Made by a program: the position numbers and the translations under genes
Source of the DNA: Pseudomonas fluorescens
Lineage (GTDB): Bacteria > Pseudomonadota > Gammaproteobacteria > Pseudomonadales > Pseudomonadaceae
NCBI RefSeq assembly: GCF_004683905.1
Contig: NZ_CP038438.1
Location: 3,968,001 to 4,032,000 of the forward strand
Length of the DNA: 64,000 nucleotides
Direction of reading: 5' to 3'
The notes under the pieces: model-generated
What the model was told of the DNA's origin: nothing
Databases searched by the model: none
The model's input: only the letters and a program-made list of their open reading frames with translations
Shown here: positions 10,364 to 21,809 of the stretch, piece after piece
How the letters are laid out: every line of letters starts with the position of its first letter
Position numbering within the stretch: the first letter of the stretch is position 1

Positions 10364-11476
10364 TCAACGCTCCAGCAGGATCCGCAGCATGCGACGCAGC
10401 GGTTCGGCCGCGCCCCACAGCAGTTGGTCGCCGACGGTGAACGCACCGACGAATTGCGAGCCCATGTTCAGCTTGCGCAGACGACCCACCGGTACGTTCA
10501 GGGTGCCGGTGACCTTGGTCGGGCTCAGCTCCTGCATGCTGATGTCGCGGTTGTTCGGCACCAGTTTGACCCAAGGGTTGTGCTGGCTGATCAGCCCTTC
10601 GATATCAGCGATCGGCACGTCTTTGTTCAGCTTGATGGTCAGCGCCTGGCTGTGGCAACGCATGGCGCCGATGCGCACGCAGATGCCGTCGACCGGGATC
10701 GGGCTCTTGAAGCGGCCGAGGATCTTGTTGGTCTCGGCCTGGGCCTTCCACTCTTCACGGCTCTGGCCGTTCGGCAGTTCCTTGTCGATCCACGGGATCA
10801 GGCTGCCGGCCAGCGGCACGCCGAAGTTTTCGGTCGGGTACGCGTCGCTGCGCATGGCTTCGGCCACGCGACGGTCGATGTCGAGGATCGCGCTGGCCGG
10901 ATCGGCCAGTTGATCGGCCACCGCAGCGTGGGTCGCGCCCATCTGCTTGATCAGTTCACGCATGTTCTGCGCGCCGGCACCGGAGGCCGCCTGATAAGTC
11001 ATGGCGCTCATCCACTCGACCAGACCGGCCTCGAACAGACCACCCAGGCCCATCAGCATCAGGCTGACGGTGCAGTTGCCGCCGATGTAGTTCTTGGTGC
11101 CCGCGTCCAGTTGCTGGTCGATGACCTTGCGGTTGACCGGGTCGAGAATGATGACGGCGTCATCGTTCATGCGCAGGCTGGAAGCCGCGTCGATCCAGTA
11201 ACCCTGCCAGCCGGCTTCGCGCAGCTTCGGGAACACTTCGCTGGTGTAGTCGCCGCCCTGGCAGGTCAGAATCACGTCGAGGGTTTTCAGCTCTTCAATG
11301 CTGTAAGCGTCCTTGAGCGGAGCAATGTCCTTGCCCACGGACGGGCCTTGGCCACCGACATTGGAAGTGGTGAAAAACACCGGCTCGATAAGATCGAAAT
11401 CCTGCTCTTCCAGCATCCGCTGCATGAGCACGGAACCGACCATGCCGCGCCAACCGATCAGACCTACACGTTTCAT
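10364..11476 (-). CDS. asd: Aspartate-semialdehyde dehydrogenase
   Basis: 370 residues. Reduces aspartyl phosphate to aspartate semialdehyde, the branch point to lysine/diaminopimelate, threonine and methionine. The NADP-binding [14 protein letters not shown] is at about residues 9-22, the catalytic Cys lies in [10 protein letters not shown] (about residues 133-142), and [14 protein letters not shown] and the substrate Arg/His region [12 protein letters not shown] are present. Length and motifs match the Gram-negative ASD branch. It lies 66 bases downstream of leuB and ends with a terminator. The paralogue downstream lacks the Cys, which makes this the functional copy. Confidence 0.97.
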   Translation of the reverse strand: MKRVGLIGWRGMVGSVLMQRMLEEQDFDLIEPVFFTTSNVGGQGPSVGKDIAPLKDAYSIEELKTLDVILTCQGGDYTSEVFPKLREAGWQGYWIDAASSLRMNDDAVIILDPVNRKVIDQQLDAGTKNYIGGNCTVSLMLMGLGGLFEAGLVEWMSAMTYQAASGAGAQNMRELIKQMGATHAAVADQLADPASAILDIDRRVAEAMRSDAYPTENFGVPLAGSLIPWIDKELPNGQSREEWKAQAETNKILGRFKSPIPVDGICVRIGAMRCHSQALTIKLNKDVPIADIEGLISQHNPWVKLVPNNRDISMQELSPTKVTGTLNVPVGRLRKLNMGSQFVGAFTVGDQLLWGAAEPLRRMLRILLER

Positions 11477-11542
11477 CGCAACTACACCTTCTTGAAAAGT
11501 GGGCCGCTGCTTTGTATTGAATTTCGCAGCGGGCCCGAGAGA

Positions 11543-12625
<1,083 letters not shown>

Positions 12626-12679
12626 GCTTTCCTCGTGTCTTCAATCGGTGCGCCACTCAGGGCGCGCCCGGAAAAATTC

Positions 12680-13447
12680 TTAGCGTTCAGCCATCAGTAC
12701 GATTACATCTGTACTGAACGAGCCGTCGGCATCAATCTCAAAATATTCGCGCACTTCATTGCCCATCGACTGCTGCAACTGGCGGATCGCCGCGCGCATC
12801 ACTTCGGGCGTGCGCATACGCTCCACCCAACTGCTGTACTCCAGACGCAGGCGCTGACGGCTGGTGCTGCGGGTATGCAGCCCGGCCTCGCCGACCTGAC
12901 GCAGCCACTCACCGGCGGAATAGTCGCGCACATGGCTGGTGTCGCGCAGCACTTCGACGCTTTGCAGGTAAGTGTCAAACAGCGGACTGCCCGGTGACAA
13001 CACGTCGATGAACGCTGCCACACCGCCCGGTTTCAGCACCCGACGCACTTCGCGCAGGGCCACCCCGAGGTCGCTCCAATGGTGCGCCGAATAACGGCTG
13101 AACACGTAATCGAATTCACCATCGGCAAACGGCAGGCGCTCGGCGGCGCCGTTGACCGTGGCAATGTTGTTCATGCCGCGATCAACCGCCGCAGCGGCCA
13201 CCACATCGAGCATTTGCTGCGACAGGTCGTAGGCCACCACTTCCTTGACCAGCGGCGCCACATGAAAACTCACATGACCGGCACCGCACCCCAGGTCCAG
13301 CACCCGGGCGTCGCCCTGCCCGGCCAGTTCAGCCTGTAGCAGCGCGAACTCGGTGCCTTGAGCGTGAACAGCGCTGCTCAGGTAGGCGGCGGCCTGTTCA
13401 CCGAATTGCTTTTGTACAACCTGACTGTGCTGGGCGGTGCTGGTCAT
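12680..13447 (-). CDS. Class I SAM-dependent methyltransferase in the leu cluster
   Basis: 255 residues from the ATG at 13447 (MTSTAQHSQVV). The open frame continues upstream only through a REP palindrome and is not taken as coding. SAM-binding motif I is ARVLDLGCGAGHVSFHV (about residues 48-64), followed by VVAYDLSQQML and, after the substrate region, EVRRVLKPGGVAAFIDV. The family resembles UbiE/COQ5-type and Methyltransf_11 enzymes; the substrate cannot be told from sequence. A methyltransferase between leuD and leuB is a conserved Pseudomonas feature, but no link to leucine synthesis is evident. Confidence 0.85.
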   Translation of the reverse strand: MTSTAQHSQVVQKQFGEQAAAYLSSAVHAQGTEFALLQAELAGQGDARVLDLGCGAGHVSFHVAPLVKEVVAYDLSQQMLDVVAAAAVDRGMNNIATVNGAAERLPFADGEFDYVFSRYSAHHWSDLGVALREVRRVLKPGGVAAFIDVLSPGSPLFDTYLQSVEVLRDTSHVRDYSAGEWLRQVGEAGLHTRSTSRQRLRLEYSSWVERMRTPEVMRAAIRQLQQSMGNEVREYFEIDADGSFSTDVIVLMAER

Positions 13448-13485
13448 GGTCACTTCCTGGTATTTGTGTTGTTTGGGCCGGCCTC

Positions 13486-13550
13486 TTCGCGAGCAAGCCC
13501 GCTCCCACAGGGGAATGCATTTCAAATGTGGGAGCGAGCTTGCTCGCGAA
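13486..13550. repeat. REP palindrome (TTGCTCGCGA type)
   Basis: Arms 13486-13509 and 13527-13550 pair with one mismatch (CGGGC against CGAGC). It interrupts the leuD-methyltransferase interval, and its presence argues against the longer methyltransferase frame that would run through it. Confidence 0.9.
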
Positions 13551-13575
13551 GGGGCCAGCCCTGACTACATCAATC

Positions 13576-14220
13576 TTATGCGTCGCGGAACAACCACGGC
13601 TGGCTCACACGATGCTTGGCCTCGAACGCGGCAATCGCATCACCGTCCTGCAAGGTCAGGCCGATATCGTCCAGCCCATTCAACAAGCAATGCTTGCGGA
13701 ACGCGTCGATCTCGAAGCGGTACACCTTGCCGTTCGGGCTGGTCACGGTCTGTTCGTGCAGATCGATCTGCAATTGATAGCCCGGCTCGGCCTCGACCTG
13801 CTTGAACAACTCATCGACTTCAGCGTCGCTCAGGATGATCGGCAGCAAGCCGTTCTTGAAGCTGTTGTTGAAGAAGATGTCGGCGTAGCTCGGCGCGATG
13901 ATGCTGCGGAAACCGTATTCTTCCAGCGCCCACGGCGCGTGTTCACGGCTGGAGCCGCAACCGAAGTTCTCGCGGGCCAGCAACACGCTGGCACCTTGAT
14001 AACGCTCGGCGTTGAGCACGAAGTCCTTGTTCAACGGACGCTTGGAGTTGTCCTGATACGGCTGGCCGACATCCAGGTAACGCCACTCATCGAACAGGTT
14101 CGGGCCGAAACCGGTGCGCCTGATCGACTTCAAGAACTGCTTGGGAATGATCTGGTCGGTGTCGACGTTGGCACGATCCAGAGGCGCGACGAGACCAGTG
14201 TGCTGGGTAAAGGCTTTCAT
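13576..14220 (-). CDS. leuD: 3-isopropylmalate dehydratase small subunit
   Basis: 214 residues. The small subunit of isopropylmalate isomerase; with LeuC it interconverts 2- and 3-isopropylmalate. Typical features are [19 protein letters not shown] near residue 19, the substrate-specificity loop, and the swivel-domain motif [15 protein letters not shown] at about residues 84-98. Length is normal. It starts 13 bases after leuC on the same strand, so the two subunits are almost certainly co-transcribed. Confidence 0.97.
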   Translation of the reverse strand: MKAFTQHTGLVAPLDRANVDTDQIIPKQFLKSIRRTGFGPNLFDEWRYLDVGQPYQDNSKRPLNKDFVLNAERYQGASVLLARENFGCGSSREHAPWALEEYGFRSIIAPSYADIFFNNSFKNGLLPIILSDAEVDELFKQVEAEPGYQLQIDLHEQTVTSPNGKVYRFEIDAFRKHCLLNGLDDIGLTLQDGDAIAAFEAKHRVSQPWLFRDA

Positions 14221-14233
14221 GCTGCGCTTCCTT

Positions 14234-15652
14234 TTAGATCAATTCACGAACGTCGATGAAACGACCGTTTACCGCCGCCGCAGCGGCCATGGCCGGACTC
14301 ACGAGGTGGGTACGGCCACCGGCACCCTGACGGCCTTCGAAGTTACGGTTGGAGGTCGAGGCGCAATGCTCGCCGGACTCCAGACGGTCCGGGTTCATCG
14401 CCAGGCACATCGAGCAACCCGGCTCACGCCATTCGAAACCGGCTTCGAGGAAAATCTTGTCCAGACCTTCGGCTTCCGCCTGCGCCTTCACCAGACCCGA
14501 GCCCGGTACGACGATTGCCTGCTTGATCGTCGAAGCGACTTTGCGACCCTTGGCGATCACGGCTGCAGCGCGCAAGTCTTCGATGCGCGAGTTGGTGCAA
14601 GAGCCGATGAACACGCGATCCAGCTGAATGTCGGTGATCGCCTGATTGGCGGTCAAACCCATGTATTTCAAGGCGCGGACGATCGAATCGCGCTTGACCA
14701 GATCCATCTCTTTGGCCGGATCCGGCACGTTCTGATCAACGGCCAGCACCATTTCAGGCGAAGTGCCCCAGCTGACTTGCGGCTTGATCTGCGCCGCGTC
14801 GAGTTCAACTACGGTGTCGAACTTGGCATCAGCGTCGGAGACCAGGTCTTTCCAGGCTTCAACCGCCTGATCCCACTGCGCGCCTTTCGGCGCGAACGGA
14901 CGGCCCTTGACGTACTCGACGGTTTTTTCATCCGCAGCCACCAGACCCACACGGGCGCCGGCTTCGATGGACATGTTGCAGATGGTCATGCGGCCTTCGA
15001 CGGACAGGTCGCGGATCGCGCTGCCGGCGAATTCGATGGCATGGCCGTTACCGCCGGCGGTGCCGATCTTGCCGATCACCGCGAGGACGATGTCCTTGGC
15101 GGTCACACCGAATGGCAACTGACCTTCGACGCGCACCAGCATGTTCTTCATTTTCTTCGCGACCAGGCACTGGGTGGCGAGCACGTGCTCGACCTCGGAA
15201 GTGCCGATCCCGTGCGCCAAGGCACCGAACGCGCCGTGGGTCGAGGTGTGCGAGTCGCCGCAGACCACGGTCATGCCCGGCAAGGTTGCGCCCTGCTCCG
15301 GGCTGATCACGTGGACGATGCCCTGACGGATGTCGTTCATCTTGAACTCGACAATGCCGTATTCATCACAGTTGTCATCGAGGGTCTGCACCTGCAAACG
15401 CGAGACCTGGTCGGCAATCGCGGCGATGCCGCCCTTGCGCTCCGGTGTGGTCGGTACGTTGTGGTCCGGGGTCGCGATGTTGGCATCGATGCGCCACGGC
15501 TTGCGCCCGGCCAGACGCAGGCCTTCGAAGGCTTGCGGCGAGGTCACTTCGTGGATGATGTGACGATCGATATAGATCAGCGCCGAGCCATCGTCGCGCT
15601 GTTTGACCAAATGCGAATCCCAGAGCTTGTCGTAGAGCGTTTTGCCGGCCAT
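14234..15652 (-). CDS. leuC: 3-isopropylmalate dehydratase large subunit
   Basis: 472 residues from the ATG at 15652 ([14 protein letters not shown]); an in-frame extension to 15697 is open but lacks family similarity. This aconitase-family subunit carries the 4Fe-4S cluster. The cluster Cys residues are visible in [14 protein letters not shown] and, 60 residues later, in [11 protein letters not shown]. The substrate region [19 protein letters not shown] is complete. It is first in the leu cluster and divergent from the LysR gene, with 141 bases between them. Confidence 0.97.
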   Translation of the reverse strand: MAGKTLYDKLWDSHLVKQRDDGSALIYIDRHIIHEVTSPQAFEGLRLAGRKPWRIDANIATPDHNVPTTPERKGGIAAIADQVSRLQVQTLDDNCDEYGIVEFKMNDIRQGIVHVISPEQGATLPGMTVVCGDSHTSTHGAFGALAHGIGTSEVEHVLATQCLVAKKMKNMLVRVEGQLPFGVTAKDIVLAVIGKIGTAGGNGHAIEFAGSAIRDLSVEGRMTICNMSIEAGARVGLVAADEKTVEYVKGRPFAPKGAQWDQAVEAWKDLVSDADAKFDTVVELDAAQIKPQVSWGTSPEMVLAVDQNVPDPAKEMDLVKRDSIVRALKYMGLTANQAITDIQLDRVFIGSCTNSRIEDLRAAAVIAKGRKVASTIKQAIVVPGSGLVKAQAEAEGLDKIFLEAGFEWREPGCSMCLAMNPDRLESGEHCASTSNRNFEGRQGAGGRTHLVSPAMAAAAAVNGRFIDVRELI

Positions 15653-15793
15653 CAGACGGTTCCTCATCAGCTTGTTTCTATGCCCTGGGCTTATCAATAA
15701 CCCTTTGGCTTGTGAGGCCGATCCTATGGGGTTACATTAAATAACTCAAATTCATATTTTTTATGCTTTGGATAACCAACTGGAATACGAACC
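15653..15793. promoter_or_regulatory. Divergent leuC / lysR promoter region
   Basis: 141 bases between two divergent starts, with an A+T-rich core (about 15738-15770) in an otherwise GC-rich region. It is the natural place for LysR-type binding (T-N11-A boxes), but I could not single out one convincing site. Confidence 0.45.
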
Positions 15794-16684
15794 ATGGATC
15801 TGGCCAACCTCAATGCTTTTATCGCCATCGCCGAGACCGGCAGCTTCTCCGGCGCCGGGGAACGCCTGCATCTGACGCAACCGGCGATCAGCAAACGCAT
15901 CGCCGGACTGGAGCAGCAATTGAAGGTGCGGCTATTCGACCGACTCGGTCGTGAAGTGGGCCTGACCGAGGCCGGCCGCGCCCTGTTGCCCCGGGCTTAT
16001 CAGATTCTCAACGTGCTGGACGACACCCGCCGTGCCCTGACCAACCTGACCGGCGAAGTCAGCGGTCGGCTGACCCTGGCCACCAGTCACCACATCGGCC
16101 TGCACCGCTTGCCGCCCCTGTTAAGGGAATTCACCCGCCGCTACCCACAGGTGGCGCTGGATATTCAGTTCCTTGATTCGGAAGTGGCCTACGAAGAGAT
16201 TCTCCATGGCCGTGCGGAACTGGCGGTGATCACCCTGGCGCCAGAGCCGCACACACTGGTCAAAGCCGCGCCGGTGTGGGACGACCCGCTGGATTTCGTG
16301 GTGGCGCCGGAACATTCGCTGATCAGCAACGGCGCGGTGAGTCTGGCGGACATTGCCGGTCATCCGGCCGTTTTTCCCGGAGGCAACACCTTTACTCATC
16401 ACATTGTCCAACGCTTGTTCGAAGCCCAAGGGCTGACGCCGAACATCGCCATGAGCACCAACTACCTGGAAACCATCAAGATGATGGTCTCCATTGGTCT
16501 GGCCTGGAGTGTTCTGCCCCGCACCATGCTTGATGAACAGGTGGCGCGCATACCTTTGCCGGGCATACAGCTCAGTCGCCAGCTAGGCTATATCGTGCAC
16601 ACCGAACGGACGCTGTCGAATGCGGCAAGGGCTTTCATGGCCTTGCTGGATGCGCAAATCGATCTGCCAGGGACTCCAGGCTAA
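15794..16684 (+). CDS. LysR-family transcriptional regulator beside leuC
   Basis: 296 residues. The N-terminal winged helix-turn-helix (about 1-60) has the LysR signature LNAFIAIAETGSFSGAGERL ... LTQPAISKRIAGLEQQL; the C-terminal substrate-binding region (about 90-290) has the usual two-lobed pattern. It is transcribed divergently from leuC, and LysR regulators commonly control the divergent neighbour, so control of leuCD is a reasonable inference. The effector is unknown. The ATG at 15794 is preceded by GGAATACGAACC, a moderate ribosome-binding site. Confidence 0.93.
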   Translation: MDLANLNAFIAIAETGSFSGAGERLHLTQPAISKRIAGLEQQLKVRLFDRLGREVGLTEAGRALLPRAYQILNVLDDTRRALTNLTGEVSGRLTLATSHHIGLHRLPPLLREFTRRYPQVALDIQFLDSEVAYEEILHGRAELAVITLAPEPHTLVKAAPVWDDPLDFVVAPEHSLISNGAVSLADIAGHPAVFPGGNTFTHHIVQRLFEAQGLTPNIAMSTNYLETIKMMVSIGLAWSVLPRTMLDEQVARIPLPGIQLSRQLGYIVHTERTLSNAARAFMALLDAQIDLPGTPG

Positions 16685-16752
16685 CTTGTGCTACTCCTAT
16701 AGAGCCGCTGTCCCTGTACCTAACGCCACCATCAGCTCAAGGCCCGTTAACA

Positions 16753-19700
16753 ATGCCGAAATCTGTTGACCGAATTCCGCCGATGCCGCGTATTCAGGCC
16801 ATTGATCCGCGACGTTCCGAGCAGAGCTGGGAGAGTGCGCCGCAATTGCTCGCCGCGCTCAACGGCGCCCGGCTCGGTGCCTGGTATTGGGACATCGAGC
16901 GCGGGCAGATCAGCTGGTCACGGGGTACCCAGGCGCTGTTCGGCTTCGATCCACGTCAACCGTTGCCCCAGGACCTGGAATATCTCGACCTGCTGCCGCC
17001 CGAAGACCGGGCGAAAACCGTGCGCGCCTTCCACGCGGTGATTGCCGGCGCCCCGCTGGAACAGGCGATGCACCACCGCATCCGCTGGCCCGACGGCAGC
17101 CTGCATTGGCTGGAAATCAGCGGCAGCCTGCTGCCGGACAAAAACGGCCGGCCCCGAATGATCGGGGTGATTCGCGAAATCACCCACCAGCGCCAGCGCG
17201 AACAGGCTCTGAGCAGCTCGGAGAAACGTTTCGCCACACTTTTTCACCTGTGCCCGAACATGGTGCTGCTGACGCGCCAGGAAGACGGCCTGATCACTGA
17301 AGCCAACCAGTATTTCGAAAGTCTGTTCGGCTGGCCGGTCCAGGACGCCATCGGTCGCACCACACTGGAACTGGGCCTGTGGGTGCACCCCGAACAACGC
17401 GCAGAGCTGGTGAAAAAGACCAAGGCCAAAGGTGAATTGATCAGCATGGAAGTGCAGTTCCGCGCCAGCAACGGGCAGATTCATGACGGTATCCTCAGTG
17501 CGCAAAAGGTCGAACTCGAAGGCCAGCCGTATCTGCTCAGCACGTTTCTCGACACCACCGAACGCAAAGCCGCCGAACACGCCTTGAAAGACAGTCAGGA
17601 ACGCCTTGATCTGGCGCTGGACTCGGCGCAACTCGGCACCTGGGACTGGCACATTCCCAGCGGCATGCTCTACGGCTCGGCGCGGGCCGCGCAACTGCAC
17701 GGGCTGGAGCCGATCCCGTTTCACGAGTCGTTCGAGGAGTTTTTCGAAGGCGTGCCCGGTGAGGAGCGCGACAGCATGCGCGACGCCTACCGCAGCCTGC
17801 GTGAAGGCCCGGCCGGCAACTATCAACTGACCTATCGCGTGCAACTGGCGGATGGCAGCTCACGTTATCTGGAAAGCCGCGCCCGCCTCTACCGCGACGA
17901 AAATGGCGCGCCACTGCGTATGGCCGGGACCTTGCTGGACATCACCGATCAGGTCGAGCGCGAGCAACGCCTGGTCGCCTCCGAAGAGAAATTTGCCACG
18001 CTGTTCCAGGTCAGCCCCGACCCGATCTGCGTCACCCGCCAGGACAGCGGCGAGTTCATCGAGATCAACAACAGCTTCACCCAGACCTTCGGCTGGAGCG
18101 CCGCCGACGTGATCGGGCGCACCGCCGAGGACATCGGCCTGTGGGACGCCTCGGCGAAAAGCCTGCAACGTATCGAGCGGGTGATCCGCGAACAGGGCCT
18201 GAGCAATGTCGCAATCATCGTCCAGCACAAGGACGGCCAGTCGCTGACGTGCGTGATTTCCAGCCGGCAGATCAGCGTCGGCAATCAGCCGTGCATCGTC
18301 ACTACCCTGCGCGACATCACTCAACAGCAGCGCTCCGAGGCCGCACTCAAGGCCAGCGAAGAGAAATTCGCCAAGGCGTTTCACTCCAGCCCCGACGCGA
18401 TCACCATCACCGAACGTGACACCGGGCGCTATCTGGAGGTCAACGACGGTTTCTGCCGCCTCACCGGTTATCGTGCTGAAGAAGTGGTGGGCAAGACCGT
18501 GTACCAGATCGGCATCTGGGCCGAAGAGAAACAACGCTCGGCTCTGCTTGCCGAACTGCAGATCAAGGGCCGCGTGCACCATCAGGAAATGCTCGGGCGC
18601 AACAAGCGCGGTGAGTTGCTGACCGTTGAAGTGTCGATCGAACCGATCACCCTCAACGAAACGGCGTGCCTGCTGCTGACCGCCCGGGACGTCAGCCTGT
18701 TGAAAAACGCTGAAGCACAGATCCGCCATCTGGCCTATCACGATCCGCTGACCAATCTGCCCAACCGCGCCTTGCTGATGGATCGCCTGAGCCAGCAGAT
18801 TGCCCTGCTCAAGCGCCACAACCTGCGCGGTGCGCTGCTGTTCCTCGACCTCGATCACTTCAAGCACATCAACGACTCGCTGGGTCATCCGGTCGGCGAT
18901 ACGGTGCTGAAAATCATCACCGCGCGGCTTGAAGCCAGCGTGCGCATGGAGGACACGGTGGCGCGTCTCGGCGGCGATGAATTCGTGGTGCTGCTCAGTG
19001 GCCTCGAAGGCACGCGCAACGAGGTCAGTGCACAAGTGCGGGAACTGGCCGACACCATTCGCGAACTGCTCTCGGAGCCGATGTTCCTCGACGGCCAGCG
19101 CCTGCAAGTGACACCGAGCATCGGCGTGGCACTGATTCCCGATCACGGCTCGACCCCGACCGACCTGCTCAAACGCGCCGACATTGCGCTGTACCGGGCC
19201 AAGGATTCCGGGCGCAACACCACGCAGATGTACCACAACACCATGCAAAAGGCGGCCAGCGAACGGCTGCGCATGGAGACTGACTTACGTCTGGCGTTGT
19301 CGCGCGGTGAATTCAACGTGCACTACCAGCCGCAGGTCGATGCGCGGGACAACCGCATCATTGGCGCCGAGGCGCTGGTGCGCTGGAATCACCCGGAACT
19401 CGGCGCGCAATCGCCCACTGAATTCATCAAGGTGCTGGAAGACAGCGGGCTGATTCTGGAGGTCGGTACCTGGATCCTCGATGAGGCCTGTGAGGCGTTC
19501 AAACAATTGATCGCGCTGAAACTGGTCGACCCGCTCAACTTCAGCCTGTGCGTAAACATCAGCCCACGGCAGTTCCGCCAGAACGACTTCGTCGAACGCA
19601 TCGAACACAGCATGAGCAGCCACGGCCTGCCCTGCTCGCTGCTGAAACTGGAGATCACCGAAGGCATCGTCATCCAGAACCTGGAGGACACCATCAGCAA

Positions 19701-20031
19701 GATGCGCCGCCTGAAAAAACTCGGTGTGAGCTTCGCCATGGACGATTTCGGCACCGGCTATTCATCGCTGACCTACCTCAAGCGCCTGCCGGTGGACACC
19801 CTGAAAATCGACCAGTCGTTCATCCGCGACGCAACCACCGACCCCAACGACGCCGAGATCATCCGCGCCATCGTCGCCATGGCCCGCAGCCTGGAACTGG
19901 AGGTGATTGCCGAAGGCGTGGAGACGCCGGAGCAACTGGCGTTCCTTCAGGGGCTGGGCTGCCATTTGTATCAGGGCTATCTGCACAGTCGGCCGGTGGC
20001 GTTGGAGGCGTTGAAAAAGATGCTGTCGTGA
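16753..20031 (+). CDS. Multi-PAS GGDEF-EAL cyclic-di-GMP protein
   Basis: 1092 residues and apparently cytoplasmic: no membrane segment was seen. About five consecutive PAS/PAC units fill residues 30-655, visible as repeats of ERKAAEHALKDSQERL-like helices and RDIT/LDIT exits. A GGDEF domain follows (about 660-830, with ARLGGDEF at residues 737-744) and then an EAL domain (about 840-1085, GAEALVRW with Glu873). Signature residues of both domains are intact, including DDFGTGYSS at residues 997-1005, so it could both make and degrade c-di-GMP, but which activity dominates cannot be read. The sensory ligands are unknown. It stands alone between lysR and hscC, with short gaps. Confidence 0.95.
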   Translation: MPKSVDRIPPMPRIQAIDPRRSEQSWESAPQLLAALNGARLGAWYWDIERGQISWSRGTQALFGFDPRQPLPQDLEYLDLLPPEDRAKTVRAFHAVIAGAPLEQAMHHRIRWPDGSLHWLEISGSLLPDKNGRPRMIGVIREITHQRQREQALSSSEKRFATLFHLCPNMVLLTRQEDGLITEANQYFESLFGWPVQDAIGRTTLELGLWVHPEQRAELVKKTKAKGELISMEVQFRASNGQIHDGILSAQKVELEGQPYLLSTFLDTTERKAAEHALKDSQERLDLALDSAQLGTWDWHIPSGMLYGSARAAQLHGLEPIPFHESFEEFFEGVPGEERDSMRDAYRSLREGPAGNYQLTYRVQLADGSSRYLESRARLYRDENGAPLRMAGTLLDITDQVEREQRLVASEEKFATLFQVSPDPICVTRQDSGEFIEINNSFTQTFGWSAADVIGRTAEDIGLWDASAKSLQRIERVIREQGLSNVAIIVQHKDGQSLTCVISSRQISVGNQPCIVTTLRDITQQQRSEAALKASEEKFAKAFHSSPDAITITERDTGRYLEVNDGFCRLTGYRAEEVVGKTVYQIGIWAEEKQRSALLAELQIKGRVHHQEMLGRNKRGELLTVEVSIEPITLNETACLLLTARDVSLLKNAEAQIRHLAYHDPLTNLPNRALLMDRLSQQIALLKRHNLRGALLFLDLDHFKHINDSLGHPVGDTVLKIITARLEASVRMEDTVARLGGDEFVVLLSGLEGTRNEVSAQVRELADTIRELLSEPMFLDGQRLQVTPSIGVALIPDHGSTPTDLLKRADIALYRAKDSGRNTTQMYHNTMQKAASERLRMETDLRLALSRGEFNVHYQPQVDARDNRIIGAEALVRWNHPELGAQSPTEFIKVLEDSGLILEVGTWILDEACEAFKQLIALKLVDPLNFSLCVNISPRQFRQNDFVERIEHSMSSHGLPCSLLKLEITEGIVIQNLEDTISKMRRLKKLGVSFAMDDFGTGYSSLTYLKRLPVDTLKIDQSFIRDATTDPNDAEIIRAIVAMARSLELEVIAEGVETPEQLAFLQGLGCHLYQGYLHSRPVALEALKKMLS

Positions 20032-20117
20032 GGCGGGCAGTTTGCAACAGATCAATAATTGTCAGGATTTGCGACAACCTGTAGGGTCGCGTTTTTTGCG
20101 CTGTTTCGAGATCGATC

Positions 20118-21809
20118 ATGCAGGATGCAACCCTTCCCCGCCCAGCCCTGCTGGGCATTGACCTTGGCACCACCAACAGCCTGATCGCCGTCTGGCAGGA
20201 CGGTCAGGCCCGATTGATCCCCAACGCCCTCGGCGAGGTACTCACCCCGTCAGTGGTCAGCCTCGATGAAGATGACACGATTCTGGTCGGCAAAGCCGCT
20301 CGCGCTCGCCTGACCACGCATCCCGATCGCACAGCCGCTGCCTTCAAGCGCTTCATGGGCAGCGACAAGCGAATCGAACTCGGGAATCGCCACTTCAGCC
20401 CGGAAGAATTGTCGGCGCTGGTGCTCGGCTCGCTCAAACAGGACGCCGAAGCATTTCTCGGCTACCCGGTATCGGAAGCTGTAATTTCGGTGCCGGCGTA
20501 TTTCAGTGACGAGCAACGCAAGCGCACCCTGTTCGCCGCCGAACTGGCCGGCCTCACCGTCACCCGCCTGATCAATGAACCGACCGCTGCCGCGATGGCC
20601 TATGGGCTGCACGAGCAAAAGTTCGAGCGCACATTGATCTTCGATCTGGGTGGCGGCACGTTCGACGTCACGGTGCTGGAATACGCACTGCCGTTGATCG
20701 AAGTGCATGCCTCCACCGGCGACAACTTCCTTGGTGGCGAGGACTTCACCGCTGCGCTGTTGCAAGCCTGCCTGAAAAACTGGCAACTGACCCCGTCAAC
20801 GATCGATGCTCAAGGCATGGCCAGCCTTGGCGACGCGCTGGAGCAGCTCAAGTGCAAACTCGGCGAAGGCACTCAGTCATTGCGCTGGCAGCATGTCGAC
20901 CGGTCATTTGAATGGTCGCTGGACGAAACCGCCGCCGTGAAGATCTGGGAGCCATTGCTCGCACGATTGCGCGCACCGATCGAACAGGCTCTGCGCGATG
21001 CACGCCTGAAGCCCAGGGATCTCGACAGCCTGGTGCTGGTCGGTGGCGCCACGCGGATGCCGGCGGTGCAGCAGATGGTCGCCACGCTATTTGGACGCTT
21101 GCCGTATCGGCATCTCGACCCGGACACCATCGTTGCACTCGGCGCGGCCACGCAAGCTGCGTGCAAGGCGCGTGATGGTGCGGTGGAAGAGTTGATCCTG
21201 ACCGATGTCTGCCCTTACACGCTGGGTATTGCGACCATGCGCGGCAACGGTATCGACGGTGCCTTTTCGCCGATCATCGAACGTAACACCATCATCCCGA
21301 CGTCACGGGTGGAGCGCTATCACACCACCCATCCCGGTCAGGCACAGATCCGCATTGCGGTCTATCAGGGCGAACGGCCGTGGGTACGCGACAACATCCT
21401 GATTGACGCTTTCGATGTCGACTTGACGCCCTGCGATCACATTCAGGAACTGGATGTGCGCTTCAGTTACGACATCAACGGGCTGCTCGAAGTCGACGTC
21501 ACGCTGCTCGAAACCGGTGATCGCCACAGCCACAGTATTGACCGCAGCCCTACGGGGCTGGATGAACAGGCGCGAAGGGAAAGCCACAACCGCCTGTCCA
21601 CACTGAAGGTCCATCCACGTGATGCATTACCCAACCGCACATTGCTGGCCCGCCTGGAACGCGCGTGGATGCAGAGCCTCGGCACACAACGCGAACGCAT
21701 TGCCGAATGGCTGCACAGTTTCACTACGGTACTCGGCGGCCAGCAACCGTCAGAGATTGCCAGCCACCGCTCGGAGCTCAACAAGGCGCTGGATCAACTG
21801 CGCCTTTAG
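20118..21809 (+). CDS. hscC: Hsp70-family chaperone, HscC type
   Basis: 563 residues, clearly shorter than DnaK (about 640) and lacking the long C-terminal tail. The actin-like ATPase domain has LLGIDLGTTNSLIAVW (about 11-26), NEPTAAAMAYGL, FDLGGGTFDVTVLEY and LVLVGGATRMPAVQ; the substrate-binding domain starts near residue 365. The length and the shortened lid match HscC, the specialised Hsp70 of E. coli whose partners are the J proteins DjlB/DjlC. The converging neighbour is a J-domain protein, and next to that is a DUF1266 protein, reproducing the E. coli hscC neighbourhood (djlC, ybeU/ybeR). The stop overlaps the J-protein stop tail to tail by 4 bases. Confidence 0.9.
   Translation: MQDATLPRPALLGIDLGTTNSLIAVWQDGQARLIPNALGEVLTPSVVSLDEDDTILVGKAARARLTTHPDRTAAAFKRFMGSDKRIELGNRHFSPEELSALVLGSLKQDAEAFLGYPVSEAVISVPAYFSDEQRKRTLFAAELAGLTVTRLINEPTAAAMAYGLHEQKFERTLIFDLGGGTFDVTVLEYALPLIEVHASTGDNFLGGEDFTAALLQACLKNWQLTPSTIDAQGMASLGDALEQLKCKLGEGTQSLRWQHVDRSFEWSLDETAAVKIWEPLLARLRAPIEQALRDARLKPRDLDSLVLVGGATRMPAVQQMVATLFGRLPYRHLDPDTIVALGAATQAACKARDGAVEELILTDVCPYTLGIATMRGNGIDGAFSPIIERNTIIPTSRVERYHTTHPGQAQIRIAVYQGERPWVRDNILIDAFDVDLTPCDHIQELDVRFSYDINGLLEVDVTLLETGDRHSHSIDRSPTGLDEQARRESHNRLSTLKVHPRDALPNRTLLARLERAWMQSLGTQRERIAEWLHSFTTVLGGQQPSEIASHRSELNKALDQLRL

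Noticed and set aside
12680-13525. Longer methyltransferase start at 13525
   Set aside because: The extension is translated from a REP palindrome; the ATG at 13447 begins the family-like sequence.
17860-19248. 462-codon minus-strand frame within the GGDEF-EAL gene
   Set aside because: Antisense shadow; no start signal or domain.
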